Positions 9,147-18,060 of a stretch of 64,000 nt of DNA are shown one piece after another (position 1 is the first letter of the stretch; each line of letters starts with the position of its first letter). The stretch spans positions 372,001-436,000 of the forward strand of contig NZ_CANMFT010000003.1 of NCBI RefSeq assembly GCF_947497285.1, in the 5' to 3' direction. The notes beneath the pieces are model-generated. The model was given only the letters and a program-made list of their open reading frames with translations, was not told the origin of the DNA and searched no databases. Source of the DNA: an uncultured Aliiroseovarius sp. GTDB taxonomy: Bacteria > Pseudomonadota > Alphaproteobacteria > Rhodobacterales > Rhodobacteraceae. The translations under genes were made by a program, and so were the position numbers.

Positions 9147-9866
9147 CTATGATTGCTGGGTGTTGCGTGGACCCTTGGTGATCCCGAACGCTTTACGCGC
9201 CGTGACAAGGCGCAGGTCTTCGGGGTCCATGCCCATCGACAGCATCGTTTTGCGATCAAATCGATCGCGGGCAACGGTGCGGTCATGCTTGGTCCCAAAC
9301 AGGCGATCAATCCAGCCCATGCCAAAGCTGACGTGAAACGTCGCTCTATGATCCTGAAAATGATGCGCCAGATGCGATCGTGTTACGCGCTGCCCAAACC
9401 AACCCTTCGGCACGTTCAAATGGGCCAGCGTGTGGCAATATTCATAGAACGTGTAGGCGCTGACCGAACCGACGAACAGCGCGACATACGCCGTCAGAAG
9501 GGCGGTGCCGAAGCCCAGAAAGGGCCACAGGATAATGGTATGAATGGCAACCGATAGCAGCCCGAACCGCACCGGATACCAGTGGTCGTCACCGGTGAAA
9601 AACTCGGCATCATTCGGAAATTCATGATGGCCGATATGGCTGCGATAAAGCGCGTTGAACACGCTTTGATCAGTTGGCGGTTCTCGGTGGTACAAGAAGC
9701 GATGCATCACGTATTCGACGAAAAACTGCGCAACGACACCATAGAGAATGGCAAGAAGCAGCCAGGGCGAGAACCCAACGACAAGCGCGCAAACACCTGC
9801 AAGCCAAAATGGAAACAGCCTGTGCAAGCTGCCCATGTTGATCAAAACGGCAATTGTCGCGGTCAT
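9147..9866 (-). CDS. Fatty acid hydroxylase / sterol desaturase-superfamily membrane protein
   Basis: About 239 residues with several membrane segments and the clustered histidines of non-haem di-iron hydroxylases: HRFLYH, HIGHHEFP, HTLAH and HLAHHFQDH. Such enzymes hydroxylate or desaturate lipids or carotenoids in the membrane using O2. The start at 9866 (MTATIAVL) is preferred because GGGAGG sits 6 bases upstream; an in-frame ATG at 9899 would be longer. It converges with the SGNH hydrolase gene 10 bases away. Substrate is not evident, but carotenoid or fatty-acid hydroxylation are both possible. Confidence 0.8.
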   Translation of the reverse strand: MTATIAVLINMGSLHRLFPFWLAGVCALVVGFSPWLLLAILYGVVAQFFVEYVMHRFLYHREPPTDQSVFNALYRSHIGHHEFPNDAEFFTGDDHWYPVRFGLLSVAIHTIILWPFLGFGTALLTAYVALFVGSVSAYTFYEYCHTLAHLNVPKGWFGQRVTRSHLAHHFQDHRATFHVSFGMGWIDRLFGTKHDRTVARDRFDRKTMLSMGMDPEDLRLVTARKAFGITKGPRNTQQS

Positions 9867-9964
9867 CTCCATCCTCCCTGTTCGCAGCAGCATGGCCAAA
9901 GGGAGGTCGCATGAGCAAGAAAGACGCCACGTAAAGGTGCCGGGTTCGTTACCGCAAAAAGAAA

Positions 9965-9987
9965 AAGGGGCCGCAATGCAGCCCCTT
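9965..9987 (-). terminator. rpsO terminator
   Basis: AAGGGGC (9965-9971) pairs with GCCCCTT (9981-9987). Read on the minus strand it is followed by a TTTTTCTTTTT tract, a classic intrinsic terminator 23 bases past the rpsO stop. Confidence 0.85.
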
Positions 9988-10009
9988 CGTCTCGGTATTT
10001 GGAGAACGC

Positions 10010-10279
10010 TTAGCGGCGCAGGCCAAGGCGTTGGATCAGGTCCTGATAACGGGCCTCATCTTTTGCACGGGCGTAGTCCAAAAGTTTACGACGCAGAGCA
10101 ACCATTTTCAAAAGGCCACGGCGACCGTGGTTGTCTTTCTTGTGAGTTTTGAAGTGCTCGGTCAGGGTCGCGATGCGCGATGACAGGATCGCAACCTGAA
10201 CTTCAGGCGAACCGGTGTCACCTTCTTTGGTTCCGAACTCTTTGATCAGGCGTGCTTTTTCTTCAGGTGTAATCGACAT
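10010..10279 (-). CDS. rpsO: 30S ribosomal protein S15
   Basis: 89 residues, the standard S15 length, beginning [16 protein letters not shown] and containing the conserved [11 protein letters not shown] and DNHGRRGLL segments. S15 binds 16S rRNA in the central domain early in 30S assembly. AAGGAGA lies upstream of the ATG, and an intrinsic terminator follows. Confidence 0.98.
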   Translation of the reverse strand: MSITPEEKARLIKEFGTKEGDTGSPEVQVAILSSRIATLTEHFKTHKKDNHGRRGLLKMVALRRKLLDYARAKDEARYQDLIQRLGLRR

Positions 10280-10435
10280 CGGGGTCTCCTTTTAAGGTTA
10301 GAGTTGATGGCGCAGGCCGGGATGTCGTCCAGCAAGGCCCATGGAGAAGTCCACCCACAAAATGTCGGCAGATGGGCGCGTATAAGAAGATTCCCTGAAG
10401 AACGCAAAGAAAAAAGCAACGCAAAGGTATCGCGA

Positions 10436-10723
10436 TTAGGGTCCCTGTATTTCTTCCAGTATCTGCCGCGCCCAATCCCCCAGCACGGGAATGAAATCGA
10501 TCGAGCTTAGCATGAAGGCCAGCAAAGACACCAAAAGGGTCGCTCCGAGCACGGACCCCAGACCAAAAGCGAGCCCACGGTATAGCTGGAACAACCCAAG
10601 CTGAATCAGGCTGTCATGCAGCCGGATGAAGCGGTGGTTGTTCATCCTCTCCACCTCGGCTCTCAGCGCACGAACCTCGAAGGAAAGCGCTTGTTCCCGT
10701 TCGCTTAGCTTGTCTTGCGTCAT
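10436..10723 (-). CDS. DUF5665 small membrane protein
   Basis: About 95 residues: a charged, probably coiled-coil N-terminal half (LRAEVERMNNHRF) followed by the core LYRGLAFGLGSVLGATLLV and a membrane segment, then a short amphipathic tail (LGDWARQILEEIQ). This pattern matches the DUF5665 family, whose function is unknown. The start at 10723 is chosen because AAAGG lies 8 bases upstream. An earlier in-frame ATG at 10768 would fall inside the CtrA-type box and has no Shine-Dalgarno sequence. No operon partner is apparent. Confidence 0.7.
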   Translation of the reverse strand: MTQDKLSEREQALSFEVRALRAEVERMNNHRFIRLHDSLIQLGLFQLYRGLAFGLGSVLGATLLVSLLAFMLSSIDFIPVLGDWARQILEEIQGP

Positions 10724-10760
10724 GCCGTCTGCCTTTTTGTCCGAGTTGGTCACATCGATG

Positions 10761-10776
10761 TTAACCATCTGTTAAC
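10761..10776. promoter_or_regulatory. CtrA-type binding site
   Basis: TTAA (10761-10764), seven bases, then TTAAC (10772-10776) is an exact match to the CtrA box TTAA-N7-TTAAC of alphaproteobacteria. With the preceding G it is also a direct repeat of the palindrome GTTAAC, so it reads as a box on either strand. It lies 38 bases upstream of the DUF5665 start and 173 bases upstream of the RTX gene. Confidence 0.6.
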
Positions 10777-10948
10777 AAATGATTAAGCTAAAATCTTCGC
10801 TATCTTTCACTGTCAGTTTGCGTGGTTCACGATACAATCGCAAGGGATAGGCTATGCCTTATGTTTCCCGCGCATCATTCGACGGTGGGTTAGTCCGTTG
10901 GGCAGTTGTGATCTCGGTTCTGTGTGCTTTTGGAAAGCGAGAAGTTAA

Positions 10949-12247
10949 ATGTTGTTTTCATTGTTGTTTCTGGGACTTGTTCCCGTTGCTTTCTTGTCTG
11001 ACAGCTTTTCCGACATGTCGCCAGACACGGAAGAAGACCACGATGCCGGACGCGGGTTGGAGCCCACACCGACCCGCGACGTTGGCGATTTCATCGCCAC
11101 TGATGATGTGGCGAGCGGTGACGCGGCTGTAACGGGTGCCTTGCTGCCAAACACGGGCGATCAGGTTGTTCCCGGCGCGAGTTCAGGAAGCGATACCGAC
11201 GTGCTGACTCCAAATACCGGGCTTGGGGACGGCCCTTCACCGCACGTGGCCGATACATTTCTTGACCAGCTTTTGGGCACGGAAACTGATGCGCATTATG
11301 GCCGCGAGGATTTGGCAAGCTTTCTTGGCGACATTGACGAAACCAAGCTGACAAACGGCGACGATGATTTCGCCATGGCCAACGATGGAATTGACGGCAC
11401 CGGCTGCGGGTCGATCGACGACTTTCACGGCACAGCGATTGTGCGCGACGATGATGGTATGTCCGTGGACGTTGTGGATGCGGGTGATGGTGATGACACG
11501 CTAACTACGGGCGACGGCGCCGCCTATCTGTTTGCGAATGATGGCGACGATACGGTGATTGCAGGCGAGGGCGCGTTGGCGGCTTTCGGTGGAAACGGCG
11601 AAGATGAGCTGGATGGGCAGGCCAGTCTTCAAACCTATCTTGATGGTGGTAAGGGTGACGATGTTCTGTTGGGCGGAGACGGCGATGACCGCCTTTTCGG
11701 AGGTGTTCATGAAAAGCCTGACGACGACAGCTCGGATGATGACGTCTTGTCGGCCGGCGCTGGCGACGATGTGCTGAATGGCGGGTTCGGTGCCGACATT
11801 CTGTTTGGTGGCGCAGGGGATGATGTGATCAACCATTTGGGTCATGCCATGGAAGACAGCGCCGCGGAACGTCATGATTTCGACTGGCATATTGATGGAG
11901 ACGCCGATGTTCTGGATGGTGGCGAAGGCGATGACACCCTGATCTTGGATCGCGCCGACACCGCAACGGGAGGAGCGGGCGACGATGTGTTCTGGCTCTA
12001 TTCGAATGACGGGGATGGTCTGGGACATGCGGAGGTGACTGATTTCACCCCTGGCGAGGACTTCCTGCGCATTCAACTAGACCCTGCAACGGACGCTTTA
12101 AGCATGGAGTTTGATGTCCATCCCTCGGCAAGTGGTGACGACAGTATCGTCACAGTCAACGGCGAGGTTGTCGCCTTGTTGAAAGGTAGCCCAAATGCAA
12201 CGGTGCGTGATGTCTATGTCGAGGTCGCGCAAGAAGCCTGGGTTTAG
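10949..12247 (+). CDS. RTX-type calcium-binding protein (hemolysin-type repeats)
   Basis: A 432-residue, highly acidic protein. It begins with a hydrophobic segment (MLFSLLFLGLVPVAFL). After an acidic linker, residues about 160-335 carry degenerate nonapeptide repeats of the GGxGxDxUx type (GGKGDDVLLGGDGDDRLFGG; GAGDDVLNGGFGADILFGGAGDD; GGEGDDTLIL). These bind Ca2+ in a parallel beta roll and are usual in proteins exported by type I secretion. The C-terminal 100 residues (VTDFTPGEDFLRIQLD) resemble the terminal domain of M10-type RTX proteins. No catalytic domain and no secretion genes are nearby, so its role (surface, adhesion or matrix) is open. Confidence 0.85.
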   Translation: MLFSLLFLGLVPVAFLSDSFSDMSPDTEEDHDAGRGLEPTPTRDVGDFIATDDVASGDAAVTGALLPNTGDQVVPGASSGSDTDVLTPNTGLGDGPSPHVADTFLDQLLGTETDAHYGREDLASFLGDIDETKLTNGDDDFAMANDGIDGTGCGSIDDFHGTAIVRDDDGMSVDVVDAGDGDDTLTTGDGAAYLFANDGDDTVIAGEGALAAFGGNGEDELDGQASLQTYLDGGKGDDVLLGGDGDDRLFGGVHEKPDDDSSDDDVLSAGAGDDVLNGGFGADILFGGAGDDVINHLGHAMEDSAAERHDFDWHIDGDADVLDGGEGDDTLILDRADTATGGAGDDVFWLYSNDGDGLGHAEVTDFTPGEDFLRIQLDPATDALSMEFDVHPSASGDDSIVTVNGEVVALLKGSPNATVRDVYVEVAQEAWV

Positions 12248-12281
12248 TGCAAACCGAACGGTCCCGTGGAAGTGGCCGGTA

Positions 12282-12788
12282 TCAGAACCATCGCTCTGGT
12301 TGCTTCGCATATGCGATATAAAGTGGATGCTTTGGGTGACCCTCTTTCGTCTGTCCAAGGTGAAAAACGGGCTGATTTGCTTGGCGCAAAAGCGCTTCAA
12401 CCGCAGGGCCGCGGTTCAGATGCACGCCGTGCGTGCCCCACCCACAGATGACCTGATCCGCCCAGGGGCAACTCTCTAAAATCGCCGCATCATTTGCTCC
12501 TCCGACAGGCTCGACAGCGGCCCGCATGTTGCGTGGGTCCGTATCGCGCCAGGCAAAAATATTCGTCACCCGAAACGCCCCGAACCCCAGAGTGCGGGCG
12601 CGTCGTTCACAGCGTTCGACGGTAGGGTCGTTCTGAACCTCGGTCGCGGTGGACGGGTTGAGCATGATGAACAGCGCTTTGCGGCCCGCTGGATCCCACA
12701 CACGCGTCAACTGATAGCGGTATTTCTCGCAGTCCGAATAGATGGCGGTGGAATGGGCATCGCCCTTTTGAAAGTCTCGCGTAATCAT
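12282..12788 (-). CDS. DUF1643 domain protein
   Basis: 168 residues from the ATG at 12788. It contains the DUF1643 hallmarks FIMLNPSTAT, DPTVERCERRA, FRVTNIFAWRDTDP and VICGWGTHG. The family is widespread in bacteria and phages but its biochemical role is not established. A longer in-frame start at 12824 lacks support. It converges with the RTX gene (34 bases apart) and diverges from deoA. Confidence 0.8.
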   Translation of the reverse strand: MITRDFQKGDAHSTAIYSDCEKYRYQLTRVWDPAGRKALFIMLNPSTATEVQNDPTVERCERRARTLGFGAFRVTNIFAWRDTDPRNMRAAVEPVGGANDAAILESCPWADQVICGWGTHGVHLNRGPAVEALLRQANQPVFHLGQTKEGHPKHPLYIAYAKQPERWF

Positions 12789-12881
12789 GCACGTGTTTTT
12801 GAACGCGGCGCGCCGACTTGGCAAGAGCTTGCGCCGCAGAGCAATAGGGCCGACACTGACAGCTTACAGAAAGGTCATGCC

Positions 12882-14189
12882 ATGCTGATAGCCGAGATCA
12901 TCCGCAAGAAACGCGACGCGCAGGTTTTGAACTCTGACGAGATCGCCCAGATGGTGCGCGGCATATCCGACGAAAGCGCCAGCGATGCACAGGTTGCCGC
13001 TTTTGCAATGGCGGTGCTGTTGAACGGCATGGAACGGCAGGAAGCTGCCGCGCTAACCTTGGCAATGCGCGACAGCGGGGACGTGTTTGACTGGTCTGAT
13101 CTGCCCGGTCCTGTGGTCGACAAGCATTCGACGGGCGGCGTTGGCGATAATGTCAGCCTGATGCTTGCCCCGATTGTCGCAGCTTGCGGGTGCTATGTGC
13201 CGATGATTTCGGGCCGTGGTCTTGGCCACACGGGAGGGACATTGGACAAGATGGAGTCCATCCCCGGCTATGTCGCGACGCCGGATAATAGCCTTTTCTC
13301 GAAGGTCGTGAACCAGGTTGGCTGCGCCATCATTGGTCAGACGTCTCACCTGGCCCCGGCGGACAAGCGCTTCTATGGCATCCGTGACGTGACCGCGACG
13401 GTCGAAAGCATCCCGCTGATTACGGCGTCGATCCTGTCCAAAAAGCTGGCGGCCGGGTTGGGATCGCTGGTGATGGACGTCAAGTTCGGCAATGGGGCCT
13501 TCATGTCGGATTTCGACAAGGCCCGCGATCTTGCGGTGTCGATCACGGGTGTTGCACGCGCGGCGGGTTTGCCGTGTCATGCGCTTTTGACGGACATCAA
13601 CCAACCGCTTGCGGACGCTGCAGGTAATGCGGTCGAAGTCGTGAACGCCGTTCAGTTTTTGACTGGCGCGCGCCGCGATACTCGACTGGCCGAGGTCGTC
13701 ATTGCCTTGTGCGGAGAGATGTTGGTGACCGCAGGGCTTCAATCCGACCGCTTGAAAGCAGTGGAAACGGCGATGGCGGCGTTGGAAGATGGGCGCGCTG
13801 CGGAGCGGTTTGGCCAGATGGTCACGGCGTTGGGAGGCCCCTCCGATTTCGTCGAGAATTATGCGGCACATTTGCCGGAGGCGGCATTGCAGCGCGATAT
13901 TTTGGCCCCCCATACCGGCTTTGTAAACGCTATCGAGACGCGCGATATCGGGCTGGCTGTAGTGGAACTTGGCGGAGGTCGCAGGATCTCGTCCGACAAA
14001 GTGAACCCAGCGGTTGGTCTGACGCGCCTTGCGCCGCTGGGCACACAAGTTGAAAAAGGTGACCCGATTGCGGTGGTCCATGCCGATCGCAAGGACGCGG
14101 CTGATCTGGCGCAGGCTCAGCTATTGGCGGCCTATACGATTGGCGACCGGCCTGAGCCGCAGCCGGTGGTGCGCGATATTATTGATTGA
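12882..14189 (+). CDS. deoA: Thymidine phosphorylase
   Basis: 435 residues, normal for DeoA. It has the phosphate-binding KHSTGGVGD loop, [14 protein letters not shown] and [12 protein letters not shown], all typical of pyrimidine nucleoside phosphorylases. The enzyme releases thymine and deoxyribose-1-phosphate in the cytoplasm. The start at 12882 is set by AAAGG at 12870-12874; the longer in-frame extension to 12753 would overlap the divergent DUF1643 gene. Its 3' end overlaps the truB 3' end by 11 bases on the opposite strand. Confidence 0.93.
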   Translation: MLIAEIIRKKRDAQVLNSDEIAQMVRGISDESASDAQVAAFAMAVLLNGMERQEAAALTLAMRDSGDVFDWSDLPGPVVDKHSTGGVGDNVSLMLAPIVAACGCYVPMISGRGLGHTGGTLDKMESIPGYVATPDNSLFSKVVNQVGCAIIGQTSHLAPADKRFYGIRDVTATVESIPLITASILSKKLAAGLGSLVMDVKFGNGAFMSDFDKARDLAVSITGVARAAGLPCHALLTDINQPLADAAGNAVEVVNAVQFLTGARRDTRLAEVVIALCGEMLVTAGLQSDRLKAVETAMAALEDGRAAERFGQMVTALGGPSDFVENYAAHLPEAALQRDILAPHTGFVNAIETRDIGLAVVELGGGRRISSDKVNPAVGLTRLAPLGTQVEKGDPIAVVHADRKDAADLAQAQLLAAYTIGDRPEPQPVVRDIID

Positions 14190-15084
14190 ACACGCGTGAC
14201 GGGTGCAATTCACCTGCGCGATAGATACCGACGGCAACAGCCTTACAGCCGTGGGATGCCCATGCCTCGTCGCCATATTCTACGTCTGATGCGATCACCA
14301 TGCCGGGGTTTCCGTGGCGCAAACGGGTCGCGCCCTCGTCCGTTGCCTTAAGCTCGGGCAGATCTTGCAACCCTTCTTCAAGCGGGCGCAAATAGGCGTC
14401 CAGCTCACCTGTTTTCGCCAGCTTCTCGACCAGTTCAAGGCTGACACCATCGTCGCAGTCGAACGGCCCGGACCAGATGCGGCGCAGCTCGCGGACATGG
14501 CCGTGGCAGCCCAACACCTCGCCCAGATCACGCGCGATTGAGCGCACATAGCCACCCTTGCCGCAGGTCATCTCTAACGTGACGTGATCTGCGTCGGGCC
14601 GGTCCAGCATCACCAATTCCTCGACCCAGAGGGGACGAGCGGCAATTTCGACATCTTCGCCGTCGCGGGCAAGTTTATAGGCGCGTTCGCCGTCGATCTT
14701 CACCGCAGAAAACTTCGGCGGCACCTGCATGATCTGTCCGGTGAACTGGCCCAATGCAGCTTGAATGTCTTCATCCGACGGGCGCGCAGCGCTTTCGGCG
14801 ATCACCTCGCCTTCGGTGTCATCGGTATTGGTCGCCTGACCAAGACGGACGGTGAACACATAGGCTTTCAGCGCGTCGGTGATGTAGGGCACCGTCTTGG
14901 TGGCTTCACCCAGCGCCACGGCCAGAACACCGGTGGCTTCGGGGTCCAGCGTGCCGGCGTGACCTGCCTTCTTGGCATCCATCGCCCAGCGGACTTTGTT
15001 GACCACGGCGTTCGAACTGACACCGGCGGGCTTGTCCACGACCAGCCAGCCGTGAATGTCCCGCCCCTTTTTGCGGCGTCCCAT
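14179..15084 (-). CDS. truB: tRNA pseudouridine(55) synthase
   Basis: 301 residues with KPAGVSSN, the catalytic-Asp motif [14 protein letters not shown], and the conserved [17 protein letters not shown] segment. It makes pseudouridine-55 in the T-loop of tRNAs. The start overlaps the rbfA stop by one base (TGATG), so the two are translated together, as in many bacteria where rbfA-truB follow infB. It converges on and overlaps deoA by 11 bases. Confidence 0.96.
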   Translation of the reverse strand: MGRRKKGRDIHGWLVVDKPAGVSSNAVVNKVRWAMDAKKAGHAGTLDPEATGVLAVALGEATKTVPYITDALKAYVFTVRLGQATNTDDTEGEVIAESAARPSDEDIQAALGQFTGQIMQVPPKFSAVKIDGERAYKLARDGEDVEIAARPLWVEELVMLDRPDADHVTLEMTCGKGGYVRSIARDLGEVLGCHGHVRELRRIWSGPFDCDDGVSLELVEKLAKTGELDAYLRPLEEGLQDLPELKATDEGATRLRHGNPGMVIASDVEYGDEAWASHGCKAVAVGIYRAGELHPSRVFNQ

Positions 15085-15524
15085 CAGGTGTCCTCCGACC
15101 CGTCCTCGTCGTCTTCGACTTTAGGTTTCAGGTCGCGCTGAACGCTTTCCTGAGACAGCAGGCGGTGGGTGTGGTCCATCTGGTCGAAGGTCTCGTCCAC
15201 CATGAAGCGCAGGTCTGGCGTGTGTTTGATCTTCAACGCTTTGCCTAAGATACGACGCAGCTCGCCTTTGTTGCGGGCCAGCGCTTTGATCGCCAGATCA
15301 CCATCCTTGCCACCCAAGGGCAGGGCGAACACGGTGGCGATGCTGAGGTCAGAGGTCACGCGCACCTCGCCAATTGTGATCGACATGCGCCCAAGGTCGG
15401 GGTCGTGTACATCGCCACGCATCAATGCTTCGGACAGGGTCCGGCGGATCAGCTCGGCGATGCGCAGCTGTCGCTGCGTTGGGCCGGCTGTGTCATGAAA
15501 TCGGTTCTTTGCCATAGGGGCCAT
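15084..15524 (-). CDS. rbfA: Ribosome-binding factor A
   Basis: 146 residues (or 143 from the internal ATG at 15515, MAKNRF) with a single KH-type fold: [17 protein letters not shown], then [15 protein letters not shown]. RbfA binds the 30S subunit and helps mature the 5' end of 16S rRNA, notably in the cold. The acidic tail ([11 protein letters not shown]) is common in alphaproteobacterial forms. It is coupled to truB downstream and diverges from dapB across 85 bases. Confidence 0.95.
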   Translation of the reverse strand: MAPMAKNRFHDTAGPTQRQLRIAELIRRTLSEALMRGDVHDPDLGRMSITIGEVRVTSDLSIATVFALPLGGKDGDLAIKALARNKGELRRILGKALKIKHTPDLRFMVDETFDQMDHTHRLLSQESVQRDLKPKVEDDEDGSEDT

Positions 15525-15609
15525 TTATGCCCGATTACGCGCCTTCGCAACAGGGCTTTGCCAAGATAGGGCAAGCGCGCTAGACAGCGATGAAGCGAAG
15601 GAGACAAAG

Positions 15610-16419
15610 ATGAGCGATTTGCCGGGCATTGTTGTGATGGGCGCGTCAGGCCGGATGGGCCAGATGTTGATCCGTGAAATCAACGCGAACAAGGGCGCGC
15701 GGCTGGTTGGTGCGTTGGAGCGTCCGGGGCATGATTGGGTTGGCAATGATGTTGGCATCTGCATGGGCGGTCAGGCGCTGGGCGTCATCGTGTCCGATGA
15801 TCCGCTGGAGACAATGGCCAAAGCGCAGGCGGTCATAGATTTCACCGCACCCTCCGCCACTGTCGCCATGGCCGAGATCGCCGCACAAGCACGGGCCGTT
15901 CATGTAATTGGGACGACCGGCCTGAGCGATGATGATTTGGCGAAGCTGGCACTGGCCGGACGGCACTCGACCATCGTGCGCGCGGGCAATATGAGCCTCG
16001 GTGTGAATTTGTTGGTGCAGTTGACCCGCAAAGTGGCCAAGGCGCTGGACGAGGATTTCGACATCGAGATTGTCGAGGCACACCACCACCACAAGGTGGA
16101 TGCCCCGTCCGGCACCGCGTTGATGCTGGGTGAAGCGGCCGCCGAAGGCCGGGGCGTTGATCTGGGCGAGGTCTCGGACCGGGGTCGTGACGGCATCACA
16201 GGCGCGCGCAAAAAGGGTGACATCGGATTTCACGCCGTGCGCGGCGGCGACATTGTGGGCGAACATGACGTGATGTTTGCGGCCCCCGGAGAGCGTATTG
16301 TATTGCGTCACCTAGCAACTGATCGTGCGATTTTCGCACGAGGGGCTGTGAAGGCCGCGCTTTGGGGGCAGGGCAAGAAGCCCGGCGAATACGACATGAT
16401 GGATGTGTTGGGGCTGTAA
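15610..16419 (+). CDS. dapB: 4-hydroxy-tetrahydrodipicolinate reductase
   Basis: 269 residues with the N-terminal NAD(P) loop GASGRMGQ and the signature [15 protein letters not shown], which holds the catalytic His and Lys. It reduces the DapA product in the diaminopimelate pathway to lysine and peptidoglycan. GAAGGAGA lies upstream. Its presence shows that lysine is made by the DAP route, which bears on the saccharopine genes near 29-32 kb. Confidence 0.97.
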   Translation: MSDLPGIVVMGASGRMGQMLIREINANKGARLVGALERPGHDWVGNDVGICMGGQALGVIVSDDPLETMAKAQAVIDFTAPSATVAMAEIAAQARAVHVIGTTGLSDDDLAKLALAGRHSTIVRAGNMSLGVNLLVQLTRKVAKALDEDFDIEIVEAHHHHKVDAPSGTALMLGEAAAEGRGVDLGEVSDRGRDGITGARKKGDIGFHAVRGGDIVGEHDVMFAAPGERIVLRHLATDRAIFARGAVKAALWGQGKKPGEYDMMDVLGL

Positions 16420-16439
16420 CCCGAGCGGTGGCTGGCCGA

Positions 16440-16643
16440 TCAAAAGTCGATCGCGATGCCCTTCTTTTCCCAATCGCCATAGCGGACCGGTTCGGGGCCG
16501 TCGCGGCCTCCGAGTTCTGTCGGACGAGTTTTGGCTTCGGCGTCGGCCTTCTTGCGGCGTTCCGTGGCTTCGGCCAAGGCGCGCTTGGCGGCGGGCGGCA
16601 GGTCGCGCTGCTCGGTCTGGGGCTTTGATGGCGTGTCGGACAT
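16440..16643 (-). CDS. DUF1674 protein (SDHAF4 / succinate dehydrogenase assembly factor 4 family)
   Basis: 67 residues from the ATG at 16643. The C-terminal motif GGRDGPEPVRYGDWEKKGIA is diagnostic of DUF1674, the bacterial relatives of mitochondrial Sdh8/SDHAF4, which assist flavinylated succinate dehydrogenase subunit assembly. The N-terminal half is charged (RALAEATERRKKADAE) and probably helical. It converges with dapB and diverges from the rsmB-like gene. Confidence 0.85.
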   Translation of the reverse strand: MSDTPSKPQTEQRDLPPAAKRALAEATERRKKADAEAKTRPTELGGRDGPEPVRYGDWEKKGIAIDF

Positions 16644-16712
16644 GGGCCTGATCCTTGTGGCTTTCTGTGCCATGATATAGGTCGCGCGCAGATGAAACGC
16701 AAAGGGGTGCCG

Positions 16713-17972
16713 ATGAGCAACGCCGTGGACCCGCGACATATCGCGGTGGATTTGTTGGGGGACGTGCTGGACGAGCATCGCTTGCTGTCCGAAGCATTGC
16801 CGAAACGGCTGGCCAAAGTTGTCCCCGAAGACCGCGCCCGCGCCCAACGCCTGACCCTTCTCGCGCTTCGCAACATGGACAGGTCAGATCGCATGTTGGG
16901 GCCGCATTTGAAAAAGCGCCCGCCTGCGCGCGTGCTGAATGTCTTGCGGCTGGGTGTGGCAGAGATTTGCACCGGTGGCGCGGCACATGGCGTGGTGAAC
17001 TCGCTTGTGGCCGCGACCCGAGCAACGCGCGAAACCGAGCGGCTATCTGGTCTGGTTAACGCCGTTCTGCGCAAGGTCGCGGACGAGGCGGGCAAATGGG
17101 ACAGCTTGCCGGTCCCGCGCCTGCCAAAATGGCTGCGCAAACCGCTGATTGCCGATTATGGCAAGGCGCAGGTTGAGGCGATCGAGGCCGTTCAGGCGCT
17201 TGCCCCGCCGCTTGATCTGACCGCGAAAACCGATGCGGCCGAACTGGCCAAGCGGCTTGGCGGGACGTTGCTGCCGACGGGTTCGGTGCGCCTGCAAGAC
17301 GCCGGGCAAGTGACCGGGCTGGACGGGTATGAGGCGGGCGATTGGTGGGTGCAGGATGCATCGGCGGCGTTGCCGGCGAAGGTGCTTGCGCCCAAGGCGG
17401 GCGACCGCGTGCTGGATATGTGCGCCGCACCGGGTGGCAAGACCATGCAGCTTGCGGCGACCGGGGCGGATGTGACGGCGCTGGACGTGTCCGAGGTGCG
17501 GATGAAGCGCGTGGCTGAAAACCTTGCACGCACCGGGCTAGAGGCGACGTTGGTCGTTGGCGACGCGCTGGAATTTGACGAGCCTCAGTTTGACGCAATC
17601 CTGCTGGATGCCCCCTGCACTGCGACCGGAACGATCCGCAGGCACCCCGATCTACCCCACGCCAAGGATGGCAGCGACTTTCCCGGCCTGTTTGAGTTGC
17701 AGGAATACATGATCGACCGCGCGCTGGGCCTTTTGAAACCCGGCGGACGTCTGGTCTTTTGCACCTGTAGCCTGCTGATCGACGAGGGCGAAGAGCAGGT
17801 GCGCGATGCGTTGGGCCGTCACCCAGATGTGCAACTTGATCTGGATGCGCTGCGCCTTCCGGGTGTAGACCCTGACTGGATTGGCCCCGAGGGGCTGCGT
17901 ATCATGCCCAGCCATTGGGCCGATCTGGGTGGTATGGACGGCTTCTTCATCACGGCACTGCGCAAAGGCTGA
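16713..17972 (+). CDS. rsmB: RsmB/NOP-family 16S rRNA cytosine methyltransferase
   Basis: 419 residues: an N-terminal NusB-like RNA-binding domain (about 1-140) and a C-terminal SAM-dependent methyltransferase with MCAAPGGKT, DAPCTATGTIRRHPD (catalytic Cys in the PC motif) and FCTCSLL (second Cys). This is the RsmB arrangement for m5C967 of 16S rRNA. The ATG at 16713 follows AAAGGGG by 5 bases; an in-frame ATG at 16692 is the alternative. The rRNA target position is assigned from family, not shown here. Confidence 0.88.
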   Translation: MSNAVDPRHIAVDLLGDVLDEHRLLSEALPKRLAKVVPEDRARAQRLTLLALRNMDRSDRMLGPHLKKRPPARVLNVLRLGVAEICTGGAAHGVVNSLVAATRATRETERLSGLVNAVLRKVADEAGKWDSLPVPRLPKWLRKPLIADYGKAQVEAIEAVQALAPPLDLTAKTDAAELAKRLGGTLLPTGSVRLQDAGQVTGLDGYEAGDWWVQDASAALPAKVLAPKAGDRVLDMCAAPGGKTMQLAATGADVTALDVSEVRMKRVAENLARTGLEATLVVGDALEFDEPQFDAILLDAPCTATGTIRRHPDLPHAKDGSDFPGLFELQEYMIDRALGLLKPGGRLVFCTCSLLIDEGEEQVRDALGRHPDVQLDLDALRLPGVDPDWIGPEGLRIMPSHWADLGGMDGFFITALRKG

Positions 17973-18060
17973 GGGGCACCGGCAATTCTCCGATGACTCT
18001 CGTGAAACGGGTCTGTATGCTTTCGCCAATGCCCCCAAAGAGGGGTCGACCAGTTCAACC

